From assembly GCA_003501385.1 (NCBI GenBank), contig DNPN01000038.1, positions 894 through 7,726 on the forward strand: DNA of 6,833 nucleotides. Direction: 5' to 3'. The first letter of the stretch is position 1; the number at the start of each line of letters is the position of its first letter. This DNA is from Rhizobium sp. (GTDB lineage Bacteria > Pseudomonadota > Alphaproteobacteria > Rhizobiales > Rhizobiaceae). The notes beneath the pieces were generated by a model. It had not been told where the DNA came from, made no database searches, and was given only the letters and a program-made list of their open reading frames with translations. The position numbers and the translations under genes are program-made. Shown here piece after piece: positions 1 to 6,075 of the stretch.

Positions 1-142
1 GCAGCACGGTGGTCTTGCCGCAGCCGGAGGGGCCAAGCAGCGCCAGGAACCCGCCTTCGCGGATCGAGATGGAGATGTCATTGACGGCAGGCTTGCCGCT
101 GCCAAAACTCTTGACCAGCTTGTGAAGCACTAGTTTCGCCAT
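1..142 (-). CDS. ABC transporter ATP-binding protein, N-terminal fragment (FbpC/PotA-like)
   Basis: This is the ATPase subunit of the importer whose binding protein and permease lie just upstream; it would hydrolyse ATP on the cytoplasmic face to drive uptake. Only the first 47 codons are present, because the gene runs off the low-coordinate end of the window. The protein begins MAKLVLHKLVKSFG, the usual opening beta strand of such ATPases, and reaches the Walker A loop GPSGCGKTT at residues 37-45. Walker B, the signature motif and any C-terminal regulatory domain are outside the window. The ATG at 142-140 lies inside the end of the permease gene, giving a 13-base overlap, and has an AAAGG Shine-Dalgarno sequence at 152-156, nine bases upstream. 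Translation is therefore probably coupled to the permease. The ATPase class is certain; the substrate cannot be told from this fragment. Confidence 0.93.
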   Translation of the reverse strand, partial: MAKLVLHKLVKSFGSGKPAVNDISISIREGGFLALLGPSGCGKTTVL

Positions 143-1824
143 GGAACAACACCTTTCGGCAAGCGGGTTGCCATCAACTCCAGCAGAAGCATCAGCACCA
201 CCACCATCACAACAACAAGCACCGATAGCGCTGAGGCGAGGCTATAGGAGCCGCTATCGTCGAGATTATAGATCATCACTCCCAGCGTTTGCGTGCCTGC
301 CGACCACAGCAGTGCGGAAACCGTCAGCTCATTGCAGGCAATCAAAAACACCAGAATCACGGCAGCTCCGGCGGCGGGCGCAATCAATGGCACCAGAATG
401 GTAATCAGCCGCCGCCAGAATCCGGCACCGGACAATCTCGCCGCTTCTTCCAAAGCCGGGTCAAGCTGGCGGAAGGCGCTGAGAATGGGCTTTAACCCCA
501 CCGCGAAGAAAGCCGAGAGATAGGCAAACAGAATGATCCAGATGGTGCCGTAAATTGTCACCCCCACCAGCGGGATGGGTGCGGCAAACACCAGAACAAA
601 AGAGACCGAGATCACAATGCCCGGCAGCGCATAGGGAATTTCGATCATCGCCGAGAGCAAGCCGTTCCAGCGGCTTTTGCTGCGGGTCAGCTGATAGGCG
701 GTGAGAATAGCAATGACCAGCAGCCCAAATGCTGTCGCACCGGCCAGAAACAGCGAATTGCGAAAAGCCATCTGGGTTGCGGTCTGGCGAAACAGTATTT
801 CTCCATAGGCTTTCAGCGTCATGGTTTTTGCTGACAGAACCACGCCGAACGCAGGCACCATCGATGCGGAGATCAGCGCCGCAAGCGGGGCCAAAAGAAT
901 GATAGCCAAGAGCAGCCACAGCAGTGCCTCAAGAGGCAGCCGAAAGCGTCCAAGACCAAAAACCGCTTGTGCACCCGACAGCCCGATGATGCGGTAATCG
1001 CGGCCTTTCAGTGCCTGTTCTTGAAGCGCGAGCCCAATCACGGCGATCAAGGCAATCAGCGCCGATAAAATGGCAATATCGCCAAAGGTGCTGGCTCCAA
1101 AGCTGGCAAGCCGGCTATAGATCAATGTTGTCAGGGTGTAGATGGAGCCGGGAATGCCCAAAATGGCGGGAATACCGAAATTGCCGACACTCGACACAAA
1201 GGCAATGGCTGCGCCCGCAATCAGGCCCGGAGAGGCAAGCGGCAGGATAATATCCTTCAACACCCGAAAGGGCGATGCGCCCGCTATCTGTGCGGCTTCG
1301 ACGCCATCACGAGGCAGAGCCAGCAGGCTTGCCCGCAGCGCCAGATAGACCAAAGGCGCATGTTGCACCCCCAGCAAAAGGGCGATGCCGCCAACGGAAT
1401 AGAGCGGCTGTGGACTGCCCAGCGGCGGGGCAAGGCTGAGGGTTTTCAGTAACGGACTGGAGGGGCCGGACATGCTGAGCCAGGCCAGCGCCGTCACCTG
1501 CGGTGGAATCATAGTGGGCAGCATGAACAGAAAGCTGAGCAGCCACTTGCTGCGCAGATCGGTCAACGTCAAGGCCAGCGCGAACAGGCCGCCCAGTGCC
1601 ACGGAAATGACCATCCCCAGAAATGAAGTTGCAAAGGTGTTGAACACCGCCGTCCACACGGCTGGCTCGACGATCAGTTTCAGGGCTTTGCCGTGAATAA
1701 CCGAGAATGCCCCAGCACCAATCAGCCGCGCAAGCGGGATAACCGACAGCATGGCCACCACGCCGACGATGAACGGAAACAGCCAGCGAGGCTGGCTGTT
1801 AGCATGGGGAGAAAGACGCGCCAT
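130..1824 (-). CDS. Fused two-domain ABC transporter permease (FbpB/ThiP/AepW-like)
   Basis: This inner-membrane permease would form the whole translocation channel of the adjacent ABC importer. The 564-residue chain is very hydrophobic and contains two tandem binding-protein-dependent transport domains. Each has an EAA loop that docks on the ATPase: GVEAAQIAGASPFRVLKDII at about residues 174-193 and LEEAARLSGAGFWRRLITIL at about 458-477. About twelve membrane segments are expected. Fusion of two domains is usual for FbpB, ThiP and some 2-aminoethylphosphonate permeases. I chose the ATG at 1824, ten bases after the binding-protein stop, which gives MARLSPHANSQPRWLFPF leading directly into the first membrane helix. 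The Shine-Dalgarno there is weak (GCAGG, three bases from the ATG), so coupling to the upstream gene is likely. An in-frame ATG at 1875 would overlap the binding-protein gene by 41 bases and adds a polar tail with no clear ribosome site. The gene ends in TAG, overlapping the ATPase start. The substrate is not evident from the permease alone. Confidence 0.93.
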   Translation of the reverse strand: MARLSPHANSQPRWLFPFIVGVVAMLSVIPLARLIGAGAFSVIHGKALKLIVEPAVWTAVFNTFATSFLGMVISVALGGLFALALTLTDLRSKWLLSFLFMLPTMIPPQVTALAWLSMSGPSSPLLKTLSLAPPLGSPQPLYSVGGIALLLGVQHAPLVYLALRASLLALPRDGVEAAQIAGASPFRVLKDIILPLASPGLIAGAAIAFVSSVGNFGIPAILGIPGSIYTLTTLIYSRLASFGASTFGDIAILSALIALIAVIGLALQEQALKGRDYRIIGLSGAQAVFGLGRFRLPLEALLWLLLAIILLAPLAALISASMVPAFGVVLSAKTMTLKAYGEILFRQTATQMAFRNSLFLAGATAFGLLVIAILTAYQLTRSKSRWNGLLSAMIEIPYALPGIVISVSFVLVFAAPIPLVGVTIYGTIWIILFAYLSAFFAVGLKPILSAFRQLDPALEEAARLSGAGFWRRLITILVPLIAPAAGAAVILVFLIACNELTVSALLWSAGTQTLGVMIYNLDDSGSYSLASALSVLVVVMVVVLMLLLELMATRLPKGVVPWRN

Positions 1825-1834
1825 TGACCTGCTA

Positions 1835-2812
1835 TCAATTGCCAAAGATGGCCGAGAAAGCCTTGAGGTCGGCATCCGACGAGGTCAGGGCCTTTGCCGA
1901 ATCCAGCGGCAGCAGCTTGATCTTGTCGCGAGATGGAAAACCCTCAGGCGATGGCATGCCATTGCGGGCCGGGATGTAACCCAGCTTCAGGAAGCCATTC
2001 TGGCCCTTTTCGGAGAGCACATAATCCACAAATTTCTTGGCGGCATCCATATGCTTGGCACTTTTCAAAATAGCGACGGGCTCCGTTACCGCAGAAACGC
2101 CTTCTGTTGGGAAGACAAACTCAACAGGAGCGCCCTTGGCTTTTTCACGGATCGGCATATAATCCACAATCATGCCATAGGCCTTTTCGCCCGCAGCCAC
2201 AGATTTGAGCACCGCGCCATTGCCGCCGGTGGCGGTTGCGCCATTGGCTTTCAGGGCCTTCAGATAATCCCAACCAAGGCCGGGGACGGCCACCAGTGTC
2301 TGGGCGTGAATGAGTGCGGCACCCGAGGTCAGCGGACTTGGCATAGTCACCAAACCTTTCGCTTCCGGCTTGGCGAGATCGGTCCAGCTTGTTGGCTTCA
2401 TACCAGCGCCGGTGTTGTAGACAATGCCCGTGGTGATCAGCTTGGTGGAATAATAGGCCCCATCGGCGTCAAAGAGGCTCTTGTCGTAATTCACTGCCTC
2501 TGGCGATTTATAGGACAGCAGCTGGCCTGCCTGCTTCAGGCGCTCCAGTGTCACGGTGTCGGCAATCAGCAGCACATCGGCACCTGCGGCACCGGCATCA
2601 ATCTCGGCCATTAGCTTGGCCATGATTTTCGGGGTGCCATCGCGCACCCAATCCACCTTGATGCCGGGATTGGCGGCCATGAAGCCATCCACTGTGGCCT
2701 GGGCATCTTCATTCGGCTGGCTGGTGTAAAGCACCAGATCAGCGGCCTCGGCAGAAACCGCCAGCACGGCAAAAGAGGCAAGAGCGGTAAAGGCACGGAG
2801 AAGCTTGGTCAT
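1835..2812 (-). CDS. Periplasmic substrate-binding protein of a FbpA/AfuA-like ABC importer
   Basis: This is the 325-residue periplasmic receptor that delivers substrate to the fused permease encoded next. A Sec signal peptide is clear: positive MTKLLR, a hydrophobic stretch, and a likely cut after SAEA at residue 23. The mature protein starts ADLVLYTSQPNEDAQ, typical of the type II (FbpA-like) fold, followed by GADVLLIAD (about 77-85) and GVSAVTEPVAILK (about 238-250). Relatives are commonly annotated as iron(III), 2-aminoethylphosphonate or sugar-phosphate (AfuA) binding proteins. Against Haemophilus FbpA as I recall it, the ferric-ligand histidine maps to P33, the glutamate to about K62, and the tyrosine pair to D217-Y218, so iron binding looks unlikely. 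The ATG at 2812 has GAGGA six bases upstream (2819-2823). This is the first gene of its operon, with a terminator just upstream. The family is secure; the substrate is unknown and could be an organic acid, phosphorylated sugar or phosphonate. Confidence 0.92.
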   Translation of the reverse strand: MTKLLRAFTALASFAVLAVSAEAADLVLYTSQPNEDAQATVDGFMAANPGIKVDWVRDGTPKIMAKLMAEIDAGAAGADVLLIADTVTLERLKQAGQLLSYKSPEAVNYDKSLFDADGAYYSTKLITTGIVYNTGAGMKPTSWTDLAKPEAKGLVTMPSPLTSGAALIHAQTLVAVPGLGWDYLKALKANGATATGGNGAVLKSVAAGEKAYGMIVDYMPIREKAKGAPVEFVFPTEGVSAVTEPVAILKSAKHMDAAKKFVDYVLSEKGQNGFLKLGYIPARNGMPSPEGFPSRDKIKLLPLDSAKALTSSDADLKAFSAIFGN

Positions 2813-2897
2813 GGCATGTCCTCATCGAAGCAACAACAGGTGGCTGCATAAGGCCGGGACATAACATGTGTATGACGTTCATCTTTCTGAGCTGCTG

Positions 2898-2937
2898 AAA
2901 AGCAAAAAGGGCGGCGGCTCGCGCACAGCCGCCGCCC
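2898..2937 (-). terminator. Intrinsic terminator of the tetronate catabolic operon
   Basis: An 11-bp perfect GC-rich stem is formed by GGGCGGCGGCT (2909-2919) and AGCCGCCGCCC (2927-2937) around a 7-base loop. In the minus-strand transcript the stem is followed at once by TTTTTGCTTTT (2908-2898), the uridine run of a rho-independent terminator. It lies about 60 bases after the otnK stop and about 85 bases before the binding-protein start, so it separates the two blocks. The other side of the stem has no uridine run for plus-strand transcription. Confidence 0.9.
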
Positions 2938-2940
2938 GAT

Positions 2941-2993
2941 AAGGGCTGCTTTGACGCGGCGGAACCGCCGCTGTGTCAAACGCATAAGCCCTT
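2941..2993 (-). other. Long interrupted hairpin in the 3' untranslated region of otnK
   Basis: Three nested complementary segments form one extended structure: AAGGGCT (2941-2947) with AGCCCTT (2987-2993), TTTGAC (2950-2955) with GTCAAA (2975-2980), and GCGGCGG (2956-2962) with CCGCCGC (2965-2971). That is 20 paired positions, with a 3-base bulge (2972-2974), one asymmetric internal loop and only a 2-base apical gap, so the innermost pairs probably open. It begins six bases after the otnK stop and sits three bases from the terminator stem. No uridine run follows it, so it is not a second terminator by itself. It could protect the mRNA 3' end or bind a protein as duplex DNA; neither is shown. 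Confidence 0.6.
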
Positions 2994-2999
2994 GTTGGT

Positions 3000-4289
3000 T
3001 TATGCTGTTGCGGGTTGAACACCCATCATCGCCAGCGCATCGGCAAAGAACGTCTCGCCGCCAAAATTGCCAGATTTCAACGCCATCAGCAGGCCTCCAT
3101 GTTGATCACCCATGGTTTTCAGCAAGGGTACGCCAGGGGCGATTTCAGGGCCAATCAAAAAAGCGGGAATGGCAAGCCGATCAACCGCAGCCCCCGATGT
3201 TTCACCACCCGCCACCACCAGGCAGCGCACGCCGCGCTTGACCAGTTCGGTCGCAATGATCGAGGTTGCCCGCTCAATGGCGTGGCCAGAGGCATCGCGG
3301 CCATATTCGGCCTGCAGGGCGGCCACCACATCCGGCGTGCCGCTGGCAGCAATCACCACCGGGCCTTGATGGATATGGGCATCAATCCACTGAAGTGCGC
3401 TTTCAATTTCCGCATCGCCCTGCAACAGGGCCTTGGGATCAAGCCGTCTGACGGGCATGGTCTTCTCGGCCACATCCAATTGCTGCAGGGTGGCCTTGGA
3501 ACAGCTGCCCACCACAATGGCGGACAGGCCGCCGATGTCGTCAAATGTCGCCGGGGCTGCATGCTCCGTGCCGAATGAGCTTCTCAGCGCCCTTGCCAGA
3601 CCAAGCCCAAGGCCAGATGCGCCCGTGGAGACCCGCGCTTGGGCGGCAACTTGCCCCAGTGTTTCCAGATCCCGCTCAAAAATCGCATCCGCGATGGCCA
3701 TAGCCTTGCCATCCGTCGCCAGCGCCTGCAATTTGGCCGATACGGCCTCAGACCCTCTGCCAATGGTGGCAAGATCAACCAGCCCGACATCGCCCTTGGA
3801 TTGATGCTTGAGCACCCGCACCAGATTGGCATCATGCATGGGGTTGAGCGGATGGTCCTTCAGCGGGCTCTCATTCAACGGCTGGCCGTTGACGAAGAGA
3901 TGGCCGAAATAAACAGTGCGGCCTGTCTCTGGAAAGGCGGGTGTGACAAGCGCAATGCCGCCACCGGATGCGGCCAGCAAAGCGTCTGTGACCGGGCCGA
4001 TATTGCCCGCATCGGTGGAATCAAAGGTGGAGCAGATTTTATACATCACATGGCCAGCACCCTGTGCTCGCAGCCATGCGTCGGCACCCAGTGCGGCTTT
4101 TACCGCTTCATCTGCTGCAACGGATCGGATTTTCAGCGAGATCACCACCGCATCCACATTGTCCAGCGGCAGCGAGCTTGAGGGGATGCCTACCGTTTGC
4201 ACGGTGCGCAACCCGTTTTTGGTCAGTGTGTTGGCCAGATCAGAAGCGCCGGTGTAATCATCGGCAATACAGCCCAGAACAATGCCCAT
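3000..4289 (-). CDS. otnK: 3-oxo-tetronate kinase (four-carbon acid sugar kinase, former DUF1537)
   Basis: This cytoplasmic kinase phosphorylates 3-oxo-tetronate with ATP to 3-oxo-tetronate 4-phosphate, the third step of L-threonate and D-erythronate breakdown. The 429-residue length is normal for the family. The N-terminal substrate domain opens with CIADDYTGASD (7-17) and has YKICSTFDST (83-92). The C-terminal nucleotide-binding domain shows GSCSKATLQQL (261-271), the glycine-rich VAGGETSGA (359-367), GPEIAPGVPLL (380-390) and LKSGNFGG (404-411). It follows otnI with a gap of only three bases, and its Shine-Dalgarno lies inside the end of otnI, so the two are co-translated. It is the last gene before the terminator. 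DUF1537 members also include D-threonate kinase (DtnK) and others; the neighbouring isomerase and LtnD-type dehydrogenase, and the lack of a PdxA2-like gene here, favour OtnK. Confidence 0.93.
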   Translation of the reverse strand: MGIVLGCIADDYTGASDLANTLTKNGLRTVQTVGIPSSSLPLDNVDAVVISLKIRSVAADEAVKAALGADAWLRAQGAGHVMYKICSTFDSTDAGNIGPVTDALLAASGGGIALVTPAFPETGRTVYFGHLFVNGQPLNESPLKDHPLNPMHDANLVRVLKHQSKGDVGLVDLATIGRGSEAVSAKLQALATDGKAMAIADAIFERDLETLGQVAAQARVSTGASGLGLGLARALRSSFGTEHAAPATFDDIGGLSAIVVGSCSKATLQQLDVAEKTMPVRRLDPKALLQGDAEIESALQWIDAHIHQGPVVIAASGTPDVVAALQAEYGRDASGHAIERATSIIATELVKRGVRCLVVAGGETSGAAVDRLAIPAFLIGPEIAPGVPLLKTMGDQHGGLLMALKSGNFGGETFFADALAMMGVQPATA

Positions 4290-4292
4290 GGG

Positions 4293-5069
4293 TCAGCTCC
4301 TTGCAAAGGGCTTGAACCAGCCCAGACCGTTCAACGTTCCCGCACGCGGGATATATTCGCAACCCACAAAACCCTGATAGCCCAGCCGGTCCAGCTCTTC
4401 ATACAGGAAGGGATAGTTCAGCTCCTCTCCATCCGGCTCGTGGCGGGATGGCACGCTGGCAATCTGCACATGGCCGGTGATGGGCATGTATTGCCGCAGG
4501 CGCATGGTGACATCGCCGTGGATGATCTGGCAGTGATAGAGGTCAAATTGCAGTTTGACATTGGCAAGACCGAGATCAGCAATCAAGGCGGCGGTGGTAT
4601 CAACATTGTTGAGGAAATAACCCGGCATATTGCGGGCATTGATCGGCTCTAGCACCAGATCAAGCCCGCGCTCGGCCAGTTTCGCTGCCGCATGCTCTAC
4701 TGAGCGGCGGTAAGCGGCTTGCGCTTGCACATTTGTCGCATCGGCATTTCCAGCCATGAGATGCAGACGCTTTACACCTGTTGCCTCGGCATAGATCAAG
4801 CCCTTGTCCACAGCGGCGACCACATCCGAAAAACGATCGTGCAGGGCCGCCATGCCACGCTCGCCCGCTGCCCAATCGCCCGGTGGCAGATTGAACAGCG
4901 CTTGTGTCAAGTTGTTGCGGCTGAGGCGCTCACTGATCGCCTCTGGCTTTTCCTCATAGGGAAACAGATATTCAACGGCAGAAAAACCGGCGTCTGCGGC
5001 GGCATCAAAACGGTCAAGAAACGACCATTCGTTGAACATCATGGTGAGATTGGCAGCAAAAACGGGCAT
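4293..5069 (-). CDS. otnI: 2-oxo-tetronate isomerase (hydroxypyruvate isomerase family)
   Basis: This TIM-barrel isomerase interconverts 2-oxo-tetronate and 3-oxo-tetronate in the cytoplasm, linking the dehydrogenase product to the kinase substrate. The 258-residue protein starts MPVFAANLTMMFNEW, the typical opening of the Hyi/OtnI family. The likely divalent-metal and acid-base residues are all present in family context: E141 in LEPIN, D176 and H179 in FDLYH, H200 and Q202 in GHVQIAS, and E238 in GCEY. I chose the ATG at 5069 because it has GAGGA eight bases upstream and begins at the conserved N terminus; a TTG five codons earlier (5084) would overlap the ltnD stop. A true hydroxypyruvate isomerase of glyoxylate metabolism is the main alternative, but the OtnK partner and the absence of glyoxylate carboligase support the tetronate role. 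Confidence 0.9.
   Translation of the reverse strand: MPVFAANLTMMFNEWSFLDRFDAAADAGFSAVEYLFPYEEKPEAISERLSRNNLTQALFNLPPGDWAAGERGMAALHDRFSDVVAAVDKGLIYAEATGVKRLHLMAGNADATNVQAQAAYRRSVEHAAAKLAERGLDLVLEPINARNMPGYFLNNVDTTAALIADLGLANVKLQFDLYHCQIIHGDVTMRLRQYMPITGHVQIASVPSRHEPDGEELNYPFLYEELDRLGYQGFVGCEYIPRAGTLNGLGWFKPFARS
4297..4302 (-). promoter_or_regulatory. Shine-Dalgarno site of otnK
   Basis: On the minus strand AAGGAG lies seven bases before the otnK ATG (4289-4287). It is formed by the last sense codons of otnI, just before that gene's TGA (4295-4293). It fixes the otnK start and implies that ribosomes finishing otnI start otnK. Confidence 0.8.
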
Positions 5070-5077
5070 GGTTCTTG

Positions 5078-5082
5078 TCCTC
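5078..5082 (-). promoter_or_regulatory. Shine-Dalgarno site of otnI
   Basis: On the minus strand GAGGA lies eight bases before the ATG at 5069. It overlaps the TGA stop of ltnD (5083-5081). This decides in favour of the ATG over the upstream in-frame TTG and suggests coupling of the two genes. Confidence 0.75.
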
Positions 5083-6010
5083 AATCTTTCTTGGCGGGCA
5101 GGGTGGCACCAGAAAGCTGGGCATAAAGCCGCGCCAGCGACGAATCGTCATCACGGCCCATGCCAGCACCGGATGCGGCCAGATACATCTGCAAGGCAGC
5201 GGCACTGAGCGGCACGGGGTAGCGCTCGCTGCGGGCGATATCCTGAATAATGCCGAGATCTTTCACAAAAATATCCACCGCGCTCAGCGGGGTGTAATCG
5301 CCTGCCAGCACATGGGGAATGCGGTTTTCAAACATCCACGAATTGCCCGCCGAAGCGGTGATGACCTCATAGACCTTGTCCAGATCCAGCCCCTGTTTGG
5401 CGGCCAGCGAAATGGCCTCGCAGGCGGCGGCAATGTGGACGCCTGCCAAAAGCTGATTGATCATTTTGAAGGCCGCGCCAAAGCCAGCGGAATCGCCCAG
5501 TTCATAGACTTTCGCGGCCATGGCATCCAACGCCGGGCGCGCTGCCGCAAAGGCTGCGGCTGTGCCAGAGGCCATGATGGTCAATTCCCCGGAGGCTGCG
5601 CGGGCTGCACCGCCAGAAATCGGCGCATCGAGATAATGAACACCTTTGGCTTCCAGCCGGGCGGCAAGCTTGCGCACCAAAGTCGGGTCCATGGTGGCGG
5701 AGGAGATAAACACTGATCCCGGCTTCATCACATCGGCAATGCCGTTTTCACCAAACAGCACGCTTTCAGTCTGTGCACCATTGACGACCACCGAGACCAC
5801 AATATCGGCCTCTTTGGCAGCTTCTGCTGGCGATGTCGCACTGCGACCACCGGCGGCAACAAAGCGGGAGACGGCCTCTGCGGAGAGATCAACGCCGATC
5901 ACCTCATGAACGGCGCGTTTCAGAGAATTGGCCATGCCCATGCCCATCGCGCCTAAGCCGATGACGGCGGTTACAGGCGATGGGCTGGATGAATCTTGAA
6001 GCGATACCAT
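5081..6010 (-). CDS. ltnD: L-threonate dehydrogenase (3-hydroxyisobutyrate dehydrogenase superfamily)
   Basis: This cytoplasmic NAD-dependent enzyme is expected to oxidise L-threonate at C2 to 2-oxo-tetronate, opening the pathway. The 309-residue chain shows the Rossmann motif GLGAMG at 18-23, the substrate loop DAPISGG at 128-134, the catalytic lysine K182 in FKMINQLLAG, and the C-terminal all-helical domain with AGNSWMFENR (221-230) and VDIFVKDLG (245-253). The NSWMFENR and KMINQLLAG segments match LtnD proteins as I recall them better than GarR/GlxR tartronate-semialdehyde reductases, and the fit with OtnI and OtnK supports this. The ATG at 6010 has AAGGA upstream in a 65-base gap after the transporter gene. 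A short polar tail (MVSLQDSSSPSP) precedes the fold. Ten or so bases separate its stop from otnI. A related beta-hydroxyacid dehydrogenase specificity, such as another tetronate or aldonate, cannot be excluded. Confidence 0.88.
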   Translation of the reverse strand: MVSLQDSSSPSPVTAVIGLGAMGMGMANSLKRAVHEVIGVDLSAEAVSRFVAAGGRSATSPAEAAKEADIVVSVVVNGAQTESVLFGENGIADVMKPGSVFISSATMDPTLVRKLAARLEAKGVHYLDAPISGGAARAASGELTIMASGTAAAFAAARPALDAMAAKVYELGDSAGFGAAFKMINQLLAGVHIAAACEAISLAAKQGLDLDKVYEVITASAGNSWMFENRIPHVLAGDYTPLSAVDIFVKDLGIIQDIARSERYPVPLSAAALQMYLAASGAGMGRDDDSSLARLYAQLSGATLPAKKD

Positions 6011-6048
6011 GATGGCTGTCCTTGTTCCTGTCTTTCAAAAGGCATCTC

Positions 6049-6065
6049 CCCGGCTGTGCGCCGGG
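6049..6065 (-). other. GC-rich hairpin between the transporter gene and ltnD
   Basis: CCCGGC (6049-6054) and GCCGGG (6060-6065) can form a 6-bp stem with a 5-base loop, starting about ten bases after the transporter stop in transcript order. The nearest thymine run on the minus strand (TTTT at 6037-6040) is about eight bases past the stem, so it is at best a weak terminator. It could reduce read-through or mark an mRNA processing point that sets different levels for transporter and enzymes. Confidence 0.4.
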
Positions 6066-6075
6066 AAGTGTTGGC

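Noticed and set aside
1825..1875. Upstream extension of the permease start to an ATG at 1875
   Set aside because: It would add 17 polar residues, overlap the binding-protein gene by 41 bases and lacks a ribosome site. The ATG at 1824 fits the gene junction better, although its own Shine-Dalgarno is weak.
1751..2614. Long plus-strand open frame of 287 codons opposite the binding-protein gene
   Set aside because: It is antisense to a well-supported gene with a signal peptide and family motifs. Its translation has no recognisable domain and is rich in His, Gln, Arg and Trp, as expected from the reverse of GC-biased codons.
3015..4181. Several plus-strand open frames of 120-190 codons opposite otnK
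   Set aside because: They mirror the kinase coding sequence, have no family motifs, and overlap each other in different frames. They are by-products of high G+C coding DNA.
5070..5084. TTG start for otnI
   Set aside because: The added five residues precede the conserved family N terminus, and the GAGGA site is placed for the ATG at 5069.
4293..6010. Glyoxylate-pathway reading: hydroxypyruvate isomerase plus tartronate-semialdehyde reductase
   Set aside because: There is no glyoxylate carboligase here, the dehydrogenase carries LtnD-like segments such as NSWMFENR, and a DUF1537 kinase follows. All three favour tetronate catabolism.
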